From the NCBI GenBank assembly GCA_003249625.1, contig QKII01000174.1, positions 1 to 5,711 of the forward strand: a stretch of DNA of 5,711 nucleotides, given 5' to 3'. Positions 1 through 5,708 of the stretch are shown piece by piece; position 1 is the first letter of the stretch, and each line of letters starts with the position of its first letter. The notes under the pieces are model-generated. The model was not told the origin of the DNA and made no database searches. It worked only from the letters and a program-made list of their open reading frames with translations. The translations under genes and the position numbers were made by a program. This DNA is from Propionivibrio sp. (lineage in GTDB: Bacteria; Pseudomonadota; Gammaproteobacteria; Burkholderiales; Rhodocyclaceae).

Positions 1-1
1 A

Positions 2-1234
2 TCCGAGGTCGTCGACATGGCGGTCTCGGCGGTGAAGCTCGTCCGCCAGCTCTGCGAGGAAAACCCCGGCACCGAATGGGTGCTCGAATACAGCCCGGAG
101 GCCTTCACCGCGACGGAGCTCGATTTCGCGCTGGAGATCTGCAACGCCGTGACCGAAGCCTGGGGCGCGACGCCGGAGAACAAGATCATCCTCAATCTGC
201 CGACCACGGTGGAAATGGCGACGCCCAATATCTATGCCGACCAGATCGAGTGGATGCATCGGCACCTCGCCCGGCGCGACAGCATCCTCATCAGCCTGCA
301 CCCGCACAACGACCGCGGCACGGCGGTGGCGGCGGCCGAGCTCGGCCTGATGGCCGGGGCCGATCGCGTCGAGGGCTGCCTGTTCGGCAACGGCGAGCGG
401 ACCGGCAACGTCGACCTCGTGACGCTGGCGCTCAACATGTACACGCAGGGCGTAGCGCCGAACCTCGATTTTTCGGACATCAACGCCGTGGCGCGTGACT
501 ACGAGCATTGCACGCAGTTGCCGATCCATCCGCGCCATCCGTACGTCGGCGACCTGGTGTTCACCGCCTTCTCGGGGTCGCACCAGGATGCGATCAAGAA
601 GGGCTTCGCCCGGCAGCGACCTGAAGACCAGTGGGCCCTGCCGTATTTGCCGGTTGACCCCGCCGACCTCGGGCGCAGCTACGAGTCGGTGATCCGCATC
701 AACAGCCAGTCCGGCAAGGGCGGCATCGCCTATCTCCTGGAGACCGAATACGGCGTGAGCATGCCGCGGCGTCTGCAGGTGGAGTTTTCAGGCGAGGTCC
801 AGCGCTATACCGATACGCACGGTGGCGAAATGGAGGCGGCGGATATCTGGGCGCTGTTCGCCAGAACCTATCTCGAGAGCGCCGACCCGCTCCGTTATGT
901 GGAGCATCACCTGTTCGAGGAAGGCAACGCGCAGGGCATTCGCCTGACGGTACAGAAGAATGGCGAACCGCATGTCCTGACCGGGCGGGGTAACGGTCCG
1001 ATCGATGCCGCCGTGCATGCGCTGGGGACGATCGGCATTCCGGTCCAGGTGCGCAGCTACGAGGAGAAGTCGATGGGCAAGGGCGAGGATGCCAAGGCCT
1101 GCGCCTTCATGGAAGTGATGCTGGCGGGCGGTGACGGGGAGTGCTACGGCGTCGGGATGGATGCCAACATCGTCACCGCGTCGATCCGGGCGCTGATCAG
1201 TGGCGTCGATCGGCTGCAGGGCAGCGCGGCGTAG
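2..1234 (+). CDS. leuA: 2-isopropylmalate synthase (type 2 LeuA), 5'-truncated
   Basis: This enzyme condenses acetyl-CoA with 2-oxoisovalerate to give 2-isopropylmalate, the first committed step of leucine synthesis in the cytoplasm. The fragment has 410 codons; full-length type 2 LeuA is roughly 550-570 residues, so about 150 N-terminal residues lie outside the window. The ATG at 17 is internal, since the frame is open to the left edge and the codons before it continue the domain. The TIM-barrel metal-binding motif HPHND is at fragment residues 100-104, followed by GNGERTGN at 129-136, both typical of the isopropylmalate/homocitrate synthase family. The C-terminal part, from about residue 285, is the LeuA dimer (leucine-sensing) domain, with GRGNGPIDA at 328-336. 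The domain is complete to the TAG stop, so feedback inhibition by leucine is expected from the family. It converges on the regulator genes and looks unrelated to them in function. Confidence 0.95.
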   Translation, partial: SEVVDMAVSAVKLVRQLCEENPGTEWVLEYSPEAFTATELDFALEICNAVTEAWGATPENKIILNLPTTVEMATPNIYADQIEWMHRHLARRDSILISLHPHNDRGTAVAAAELGLMAGADRVEGCLFGNGERTGNVDLVTLALNMYTQGVAPNLDFSDINAVARDYEHCTQLPIHPRHPYVGDLVFTAFSGSHQDAIKKGFARQRPEDQWALPYLPVDPADLGRSYESVIRINSQSGKGGIAYLLETEYGVSMPRRLQVEFSGEVQRYTDTHGGEMEAADIWALFARTYLESADPLRYVEHHLFEEGNAQGIRLTVQKNGEPHVLTGRGNGPIDAAVHALGTIGIPVQVRSYEEKSMGKGEDAKACAFMEVMLAGGDGECYGVGMDANIVTASIRALISGVDRLQGSAA

Positions 1235-1240
1235 CGTAGG

Positions 1241-1257
1241 GCCGGAAAGAAACCGGC
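1241..1257. terminator. Short hairpin between convergent genes, possible weak terminator
   Basis: The perfect 5-bp inverted repeat GCCGG / CCGGC flanks a 7-nt purine loop in the 43-bp gap between leuA and the convergent response regulator. Its position would suit a bidirectional terminator. However, the stem is short and neither strand has a T-tract after it, so it does not meet the usual picture of an intrinsic terminator. Factor-dependent termination is equally possible. Confidence 0.25.
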
Positions 1258-1277
1258 GAGGCGGGCTGGCGCGGATG

Positions 1278-1913
1278 TCAGCGTTTGTCGTCGGTCTTGC
1301 CGTTGCTTTGTCCCGTCAGGCTGAGACGAACGAGATCGGGGACGCCTTGCACCCCGAGCTTGGTCATCATTCGTGCTTTGTGGACCTCGACGGTGCGGGC
1401 ACTGATCCCTAACGTGTCGGCAATTTCCCTGTTGTGTTTGCCCGCGACAACCAGACTCATGACCTCGCGTTCGCGCGGGGTCAGTTGTTGCAGCATGCCG
1501 TCGAACTCGGTCCGTTCCTGATCCTTTGTTTCTTCCGCAGACTGCCGCGTGTAGGCCTCTTCGATGGCGCGGATCAGCTTGTCGTGGTCAATCGGCTTTT
1601 CCAGGAAGTCCACAGCATTGGCCCGGAAGGCTTCGCGCGCCGAACCGACATCGCCGTGACCGGTCATGATGATGACCGGTATCGTCGAGCCTTTCTCCAG
1701 AAGGCGTTTTTGCAGGGTCAGGCCATCCATGCCCGGCATTCTGATGTCGATCAGCAAGCAACCCAGCCAATCCGGACGGTAGGCCCGGAGGAAGGTCTCT
1801 GCATCGGCGAACAGCGCGACGGCATGCCCGTGTATGCCCAGCAGCAAACCCAGGGCATCGCGCACAGATGGGTCGTCTTCGACAATGAATACGGTATATT
1901 GGTTAATCGGCAT
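1278..1913 (-). CDS. FixJ/NarL-type two-component response regulator (DctR-like)
   Basis: A 211-residue cytoplasmic transcription regulator. Residues 6-120 form a receiver domain: acidic pocket E12-D13-D14, phospho-acceptor D56 in LLIDIRMPGMDG, conserved T84 in IIMTGHGD, and K106 in the LEKP motif. Residues 144-200 form a LuxR-type helix-turn-helix, beginning LTPREREVM and containing REIADTLGISARTVEVHKARMM. The FixJ-like IDIRMPGMDG and MTGHGDV features and the length of about 210 residues match regulators such as FixJ and Rhodobacter DctR. There is no AAA+ domain, so it should act at ordinary sigma-70-type promoters rather than as a sigma-54 activator like rhizobial DctD. Its ATG lies inside the end of the kinase gene (11-bp overlap) and has no strong Shine-Dalgarno sequence, which suggests translational coupling. 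The likely target is the divergent TRAP operon; this is inferred from position. Confidence 0.93.
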   Translation of the reverse strand: MPINQYTVFIVEDDPSVRDALGLLLGIHGHAVALFADAETFLRAYRPDWLGCLLIDIRMPGMDGLTLQKRLLEKGSTIPVIIMTGHGDVGSAREAFRANAVDFLEKPIDHDKLIRAIEEAYTRQSAEETKDQERTEFDGMLQQLTPREREVMSLVVAGKHNREIADTLGISARTVEVHKARMMTKLGVQGVPDLVRLSLTGQSNGKTDDKR

Positions 1914-3534
1914 CGTCAGTCAATTCTTCAAGTGGCAGGATGAGCATGAAGACGCCGTGGTCGGCCTCTTGTGCGATCAGGGTACCCCCGTGAGCTTCCG
2001 CGATTGCGCGGCTGATGGCAAGCCCCAATCCAAGACCGCTCGACTTGGTGGAGTGGAACGGCTCGAAGATCTTTTTCATTGCATCCCTGGAGAGCCCCGG
2101 GCCGTTATCGGTGACAGTAATACAGAGCTTGCTGTTGCCTGTGACGATTGCGTTTACCTCGACGCGCGGGCGATTCGGCAGCTTTTCCGACAATGCCTCG
2201 AAGGCGTTGGAGATGAGGTTGCGCAGCACGACCTCTATCTGCATTCGGTCGGCTAGAAGAAAGACCTCTGGCGCTGGGGCAACTAGTAATTCGATTCTGA
2301 GCTGCCCGGCCTTTGCGCGAAGCGTCTCTGTGCCTGAGGTGATCAGATCGCGTGCGCTGATTCGTTCGATACGGGTTGCTCCGGTACGAAAAAAGTCGCG
2401 CAATCGCCGAACGACCTCGGCAGCGCGACGGGATTCTGCGACCATCCGGCTGATCGTGTCACTCAGACGCGGGCCGGTTTCGCCGCGGACCAGCAGTTGC
2501 TCGCATGCCGTTCCGTACGCGGATAATGCCGTCAACGGTTGGTTGATTTCGTGCGCGAGAGCGCCTGCCATTTCAGCCGCGGCGGCCAGTCGCAGGGTCT
2601 GCTTGAGTTCGGCATTGATACGTTGCCGTTCATCGATCAGCACCCCGATGTAGAAACCGACGGAAGCGAGGACGGCGGCCATCAATTGCATTTCAAAAAC
2701 CATGAAGTCCAGTAGCCTCAGCCATTGCACGGCTACGATGATTCCGGTCTGGAGAACGAACACGGCGATCGCCACGCCCGCCAGCCCTTGCACGGCGGCC
2801 GCCCAGACCAGCGGCAGAAACAGGAGATGGAAATACTTGAAGTCGTCAATTTCCCAGCGGCCAAAGGCGATGCAGACCATGACGACGACAAGGCTGGTGT
2901 AACCCAGCGTTTCCCAGCGCACCAGCACCTGTCTGAGACGAACTTGGTGTTCGATGAGCATCCAGAAGAACGGCATCGCGGCAATGGCACCAACGCAGTC
3001 TCCGATCCAGAAGCGCAAGACCAGAAGTCGCCACTCCTCTGCCGGGATCTGCCCGGAAACGAAGAGCAGGAGCAGGTAAGCGCAACTCGTCAGGAAGGTG
3101 CCGAACACGACGACGGCCAGCCAGAAAAAGAAATTTCGCTGGTTGCTCAATCCGCCGGCTATGTTGAAGTTCCGACGAATGATGTCGGCAATCGTGCTGT
3201 AGCAAGCAGCGAGGCAGGCTGACTGAATCAGTGTGTTGAGCAGTGGTGAAGGCAGGCCGCGAACCAGAAATTCGCCGAGCAGCAGGGCAATGAACCAGGG
3301 AATGATCGTGTTGCGGCCGTGCTTCATCGAGACGGCAAGTCCGAGCGCGAGCGCGGGATTCCAGGGGGTAATGTTCAAACCGTGGGTCGCGTGGAGGTAA
3401 CTGCCCCAGTCGAGAGCGATGTAGGCCGTGATGAACGCCGCCCACCGAAGAAGTTTGGCTGTCTTTACAGGCATGGTCATTGTCTTGCGTAGCGAGTCAA
3501 GGCGAATTCTCGCCCCGCTGCGCAATTTGTGCAT
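1903..3534 (-). CDS. MASE1-type membrane sensor histidine kinase (partner of the FixJ-type regulator)
   Basis: A 543-residue inner-membrane sensor kinase, counted from the ATG at 3534. About residues 28-300 are a string of hydrophobic helices resembling the MASE1 integral-membrane sensory domain. No sizeable periplasmic loop and no PAS domain can be seen before the kinase core. The H-box is ALAHEINQPL with phospho-acceptor H328, the form found in the FixL/DctB/DctS kinase group. The ATPase domain has an N-box with N439 and N443, DNGPG at 476-480, FEPF at 490-493 and GLGLGL at 500-505, so it looks catalytically complete. The frame is also open upstream to a TTG at 3588, and ATGs at 3480 and 3474 follow. 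I prefer 3534 because GGGAA precedes it by 6 nt and the later ATGs lack such a site. The ligand is unknown; by context it should respond to the substrate of the divergent transporter. Confidence 0.92.
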   Translation of the reverse strand: MHKLRSGARIRLDSLRKTMTMPVKTAKLLRWAAFITAYIALDWGSYLHATHGLNITPWNPALALGLAVSMKHGRNTIIPWFIALLLGEFLVRGLPSPLLNTLIQSACLAACYSTIADIIRRNFNIAGGLSNQRNFFFWLAVVVFGTFLTSCAYLLLLFVSGQIPAEEWRLLVLRFWIGDCVGAIAAMPFFWMLIEHQVRLRQVLVRWETLGYTSLVVVMVCIAFGRWEIDDFKYFHLLFLPLVWAAAVQGLAGVAIAVFVLQTGIIVAVQWLRLLDFMVFEMQLMAAVLASVGFYIGVLIDERQRINAELKQTLRLAAAAEMAGALAHEINQPLTALSAYGTACEQLLVRGETGPRLSDTISRMVAESRRAAEVVRRLRDFFRTGATRIERISARDLITSGTETLRAKAGQLRIELLVAPAPEVFLLADRMQIEVVLRNLISNAFEALSEKLPNRPRVEVNAIVTGNSKLCITVTDNGPGLSRDAMKKIFEPFHSTKSSGLGLGLAISRAIAEAHGGTLIAQEADHGVFMLILPLEELTDDAD

Positions 3535-3540
3535 CAGTGT

Positions 3541-3545
3541 TTCCC
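3541..3545 (-). promoter_or_regulatory. Ribosome binding site supporting the kinase start at 3534
   Basis: On the minus strand GGGAA stands 6 nt before the ATG at 3534. The alternative starts, TTG at 3588 and ATG at 3480 or 3474, have no comparable purine-rich site, so this motif decides the start chosen here. The match is partial, so the start is probable rather than certain. Confidence 0.45.
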
Positions 3546-3638
3546 GTAAGCGATTGCCCCATCGTCGGCGAGATGGCGCACCAGGCAACGCCGCCAGAAG
3601 ATGTGGTGCTTCGGGTTGGATGAATGCCCGCCGGCAGA

Positions 3639-3653
3639 TTGCCTTAGTGGCAA
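3639..3653. promoter_or_regulatory. Candidate operator dyad TTGCC-N5-GGCAA
   Basis: TTGCC TTAGT GGCAA is a 15-bp perfect-armed inverted repeat midway between the divergent start codons. Its size fits a site for a dimeric LuxR-type helix-turn-helix regulator such as the one encoded next door. The arms recur singly elsewhere in the same intergenic region. No binding site is known for this regulator from the sequence alone, so the assignment is speculative. Confidence 0.3.
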
Positions 3654-3725
3654 CGCCGAATTTTCGCTGCGCGTCATTTTTCCTACCATCGCCAGCGATC
3701 GAGCGTGTACATGTCGATTCGTTTC

Positions 3726-3730
3726 AGGAG
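3726..3730 (+). promoter_or_regulatory. Strong ribosome binding site of the 29-codon ORF
   Basis: AGGAG stands 9 nt before the ATG at 3740, one of the best Shine-Dalgarno matches in the window. It argues that the following short ORF is actually translated rather than being a chance open frame. A similar TTCAGGA string precedes the dctQ start, so the ribosome binding site may have been copied together with the start of the gene. Confidence 0.65.
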
Positions 3731-3739
3731 CCACCAGCC

Positions 3740-3829
3740 ATGTTTTTCATCCATGAATTCGTGATTGTTTTTCTAAAGCTCTTCGTTGCCTCCTGCCTCG
3801 CGGGGATGGTCGTGATGGCTTTTTTCTAG
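3740..3829 (+). CDS. 29-residue small membrane peptide resembling the DctQ N-terminus
   Basis: A short ORF of 29 codons plus TAG, opening the TRAP operon with a strong AGGAG site. The product is almost entirely one hydrophobic helix. It aligns with DctQ residue for residue from Met1 with no gap: 15 of 29 residues are identical, including K13-L-F and A17 to M23 (ASCLAGM). Over codons 13-26 the two genes match at 34 of 42 bases. The eight differences give three silent changes and three conservative ones (Val to Ala or Ile), which preserves a membrane helix. It stops where DctQ continues past its first helix. I know of no named family for it. It could be a functional small protein binding DctQ or DctM, a leader ORF, or the remnant of a tandem duplication. 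Its final codons form a T TTT TTC heptamer, described separately. Confidence 0.6.
   Translation: MFFIHEFVIVFLKLFVASCLAGMVVMAFF
3776..3817 (+). repeat. Partial direct repeat, upstream copy (matches 3901-3942)
   Basis: These 42 bases, codons 13-26 of the 29-codon ORF, match 3901-3942 at 34 positions with no gap, at an offset of 125 bp. The reading frames of the two copies differ, but each copy is read in its own gene's frame and gives nearly the same peptide. The flanks are much less alike at the DNA level, so any duplication is not recent. Confidence 0.7.
3820..3826 (+). other. Candidate -1 frameshift heptamer T TTT TTC before a stop codon
   Basis: The last three sense codons of the 29-codon ORF, GCT TTT TTC, place an X XXY YYZ heptamer in frame directly before TAG (3827-3829). 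A -1 slip would read TTT TTT CTA GTG and go on in the dctQ frame, which has no stop from 3757 onward. The result would be a 222-residue protein: the 29-residue peptide, a 13-residue linker and full DctQ. A GGGGA string at 3802-3806 lies 13 nt upstream, about where a Shine-Dalgarno-like stimulator could act. That string is also shared with the dctQ copy, so it is weak evidence. No clear downstream stem-loop was seen. Confidence 0.3.
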
Positions 3830-3854
3830 TGGTTTGCCAAATACTTATCCATTC

Positions 3855-3860
3855 AGGAAG
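3855..3860 (+). promoter_or_regulatory. Ribosome binding site deciding the dctQ start at 3865
   Basis: AGGAAG lies 4 nt before the ATG at 3865 (6 nt counting AGGA). The in-frame GTG at 3829, which overlaps the TAG of the small ORF, has no such site. The gapless alignment of the small ORF with DctQ from this Met also supports 3865 as the true start. Confidence 0.75.
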
Positions 3861-3864
3861 AAAT

Positions 3865-4407
3865 ATGCTTCGTTTCCAGAATTATCTGTTCGTTCTCCTC
3901 AAGCTCTTTGCAGCCTCCTGTCTTGCGGGGATGATCATCATGGTGTTCGGCAACGTGGTGTTGCGCTACGCCTTCAACAGCGGCATTACCGTCTCGGAAG
4001 AGTTGTCCTCGTGGGGCTTGACGTGGATGACATACACCGCTGGCTTGATTGCCCTGCGCGAGCACGGCCACCTCGGTTTCGACGCCGTCCTCACCAAATT
4101 CCCGCCGCTCATCCAGCGCATCCTCCTCGTCATCGCCCACATTCTCATGATCGGCATGATGTGGCTGTTCCTCGAGGGCAGCTGGCAACAGACCGTCATC
4201 AACCTTGGCAACATGGCGCCCGCCTCCGGCATCTCGCTGGGTGCCCTCTATGGTGTCGGCATCGTGTTCAGTGTTATCGCCATCCTCGTCCTGCTCGGCG
4301 ACCTCTACTGCATCGTCACCGGCAAACTCACACACACCTTGAGCTCCGAAGCCGAAGAAGCCCTTGCCGAAGTCGCGCACAGCAACGACGCCCCGGCCAA
4401 ACACTAA
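3865..4407 (+). CDS. dctQ: TRAP transporter small membrane subunit (DctQ family)
   Basis: A 180-residue inner-membrane protein, the small subunit of a tripartite ATP-independent periplasmic transporter. It pairs with the large subunit to form the membrane part of a sodium-driven carrier for organic acids. Four hydrophobic helices are visible at about residues 8-30, 48-65, 85-108 and 122-150. The family hallmark after helix 1 is present: LRYAFNSG at 33-40 followed by SEELSSW at 44-50, with LREHGHLGFD at 64-73. The C-terminal tail, from about 155, is charged and alanine-rich and should be cytoplasmic. The length is normal for the family. The ATG at 3865 is chosen over the GTG at 3829 because of its AGGAAG site. 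The gene lies 17 bp before dctM and 35 bp after the 29-codon ORF. The 'C4-dicarboxylate' name is a family label; the substrate is not shown by this subunit. Confidence 0.93.
   Translation: MLRFQNYLFVLLKLFAASCLAGMIIMVFGNVVLRYAFNSGITVSEELSSWGLTWMTYTAGLIALREHGHLGFDAVLTKFPPLIQRILLVIAHILMIGMMWLFLEGSWQQTVINLGNMAPASGISLGALYGVGIVFSVIAILVLLGDLYCIVTGKLTHTLSSEAEEALAEVAHSNDAPAKH
3901..3942 (+). repeat. Partial direct repeat, downstream copy in dctQ (matches 3776-3817)
   Basis: Codons 13-26 of dctQ, encoding KLFAASCLAGMIIM in the first membrane helix. They match the upstream copy at 34 of 42 bases. This is the copy embedded in the full-length gene and is presumably the parental one if a duplication occurred. 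Confidence 0.7.
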
Positions 4408-4424
4408 GCGAAAAGAACACACAC

Positions 4425-5708
4425 ATGACCATCCTCATCTTCCTCGGTGCCCTCACGGGCTGCATGATTATCGGCATGCCCATCTCCTTCGCCCTTCTCG
4501 GTGCGGCCGTCGCCCTCATGGTCCAGCAGCACATGTTTGACTCGCAGATCATCGCCCAGAACCTCATCAACGGCACCACCTCCTTCACCCTCATGGCCGT
4601 TCCCTTCTTCCTCCTCGCGGGCGAAGTCATGAACACCGGCGGCCTTTCCAAGCGCATTGTCAGAGTCGCCCTCGCGCTTGTCGGTCACCGCAAAGGGGGG
4701 CTTGGCTACGTGGCCATCGTCGCCTCCGTCCTGCTGGCCAGCCTCTCCGGCTCGGCCGTCGCGGATGCCGCCGCGCTCGCCACGCTGCTGGTGCCCATGA
4801 TGGTTTCCTCCGGACACAGCCAAGGCCAATCGTGCGGTCTCGTGGCCGCCGGTGGCATCATCGGCCCGATCATCCCGCCGTCGATTCCTTTCATCCTCTT
4901 CGGCGTCTCGGGTGGTGTTTCCATCTCCAAGCTATTCCTTGCCGGCATCGTTCCGGGCATCCTCATGGGCGGTGGTCTCGCCTTCACCTGGTGGCTCGTC
5001 TCCCGCAACGACACCTCCGTTCAGGTCCATGAAAAGCAAAGCTGGGCCGACGTTATCGCCGCCCTGCGTGAAGGCATCTGGGCCCTGTTCCTCCCGGCGA
5101 TCATCATCTTCGGTCTCAAGTTCGGTATCTTCACTCCGACGGAAGCCGCCGTGGTCGCCGCCGTCTATTCGCTCTTCGTGGCCATCGTCATCTACCGCGA
5201 ACTGAAGGTCAGTCAGGTCTTCGACGTCCTCGTCGCCGCCACCAAGAGCACCGGCATCGTCATGTTCCTCGTCGCCGCCGCCCTGGCCGCTGCCTGGCTG
5301 ATCACCATCGCCGACCTGCCGGGGGAAATGGTCGAACTGCTCCAGCCGTTGATGGGCAGCCAGACCCTTCTGCTGCTCGCCATGATCGCCATCCTGTTCG
5401 CGGTTGGCTGCGTGATGGACCTCTCGCCGATCATCCTGATCCTCACACCGGTGCTGCTGCCGGTAGCCCGGCAGGCAGGAATCAATGAGATCTACTTTGG
5501 CGTGATCTTCGTCGTCTGCGGCTCGATCGGCCTTATTACTCCGCCGGTTGGTACTGTGCTCAACGTCGTCGCCGGTGCCACCAAGAGCAACATGACCCAG
5601 GTCGTCAAAGGGGTCGCACCGTTCCTGCTCTCGCACAGCATCATCTTGTTGTTCCTGATTTTCTTCCCGGGGCTGGTGACGGTTCCGGCCAAGTGGTTTG
5701 GCGGCTAG
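4425..5708 (+). CDS. dctM: TRAP transporter large membrane subunit (DctM family)
   Basis: A 427-residue polytopic inner-membrane protein, the normal length for DctM. It forms the translocation channel and couples uptake to the sodium gradient, working with DctQ and a periplasmic binding protein. The two inverted-repeat halves of the family are visible. The first half has PFFLLAGEVM at 60-69, SLSGSAVADAAA at 106-117 and GIIGPIIPPS at 144-153. The second half has FTPTEAAVVAA at 236-246 and GSIGLITPPVG at 366-376. The SGS and TPPVG motifs belong to the broken-helix hairpins near the sodium and substrate sites in studied relatives. The Shine-Dalgarno sequence is weak (only AAAAG nearby), so translation may depend on coupling to dctQ, 17 bp upstream. 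The frame is open far upstream, but the family's N-terminus begins at this ATG. Sequence alone does not tell dicarboxylate from other acids. Confidence 0.95.
   Translation: MTILIFLGALTGCMIIGMPISFALLGAAVALMVQQHMFDSQIIAQNLINGTTSFTLMAVPFFLLAGEVMNTGGLSKRIVRVALALVGHRKGGLGYVAIVASVLLASLSGSAVADAAALATLLVPMMVSSGHSQGQSCGLVAAGGIIGPIIPPSIPFILFGVSGGVSISKLFLAGIVPGILMGGGLAFTWWLVSRNDTSVQVHEKQSWADVIAALREGIWALFLPAIIIFGLKFGIFTPTEAAVVAAVYSLFVAIVIYRELKVSQVFDVLVAATKSTGIVMFLVAAALAAAWLITIADLPGEMVELLQPLMGSQTLLLLAMIAILFAVGCVMDLSPIILILTPVLLPVARQAGINEIYFGVIFVVCGSIGLITPPVGTVLNVVAGATKSNMTQVVKGVAPFLLSHSIILLFLIFFPGLVTVPAKWFGG

Larger units (their letters stand above)
3535..3725. promoter_or_regulatory. Divergent control region between sensor kinase and TRAP operon
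   Basis: About 190 bp separate the kinase start from the ribosome binding site of the first plus-strand ORF, and both promoters should lie here. The sequence TTGCC or its complement GGCAA occurs four times: 3554-3558, 3584-3588 (complement), 3639-3643 and 3649-3653 (complement). The last two make the dyad TTGCC-N5-GGCAA. The 10-mer GGCAACGCCG is repeated at 3584-3593 and 3649-3658. Further dyads are ATCGC-CA-GCGAT at 3688-3699 and ATCGA...TGTACA...TCGAT at 3698-3718. LuxR-type regulators commonly bind short inverted repeats, so these are candidate operators; that link is inferred. I found no convincing -35/-10 pair on either strand. Confidence 0.5.

Noticed and set aside
1434..1943. 169-codon open frame on the plus strand opposite the response regulator
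   Set aside because: It is antisense to a clear receiver/HTH gene, its product is unlike any family I recognise, and its openness follows from the codon bias of the opposite strand.
3648..3667. TGGCA string as a possible sigma-54 -24 element
   Set aside because: The matching -12 GC element is not at the required spacing, and the local regulator lacks the AAA+ domain needed to activate sigma-54 promoters.
3534..3734. 66-codon minus-strand open frame across the divergent control region
   Set aside because: No recognisable domain, no clear ribosome binding site, and it ends at the kinase start. It is probably a chance frame in the promoter region.
3428..3739. In-frame extension of the 29-codon ORF back to 3428
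   Set aside because: It would run antisense through the start of the kinase gene and through the intergenic region, with no domain-like sequence. The ATG at 3740 has the strong ribosome binding site.
3834..4424. Upstream extension of the dctM frame to give a 624-residue protein
   Set aside because: The extension overlaps all of dctQ in another frame and reads as arginine/histidine/proline-rich out-of-frame sequence. The DctM family N-terminus starts at 4425.
4932..5636. 234-codon open frame on the minus strand opposite dctM
   Set aside because: The predicted product is dominated by D, E, G, H and R, the typical mirror of a hydrophobic GC-rich membrane gene. It is a shadow of dctM.
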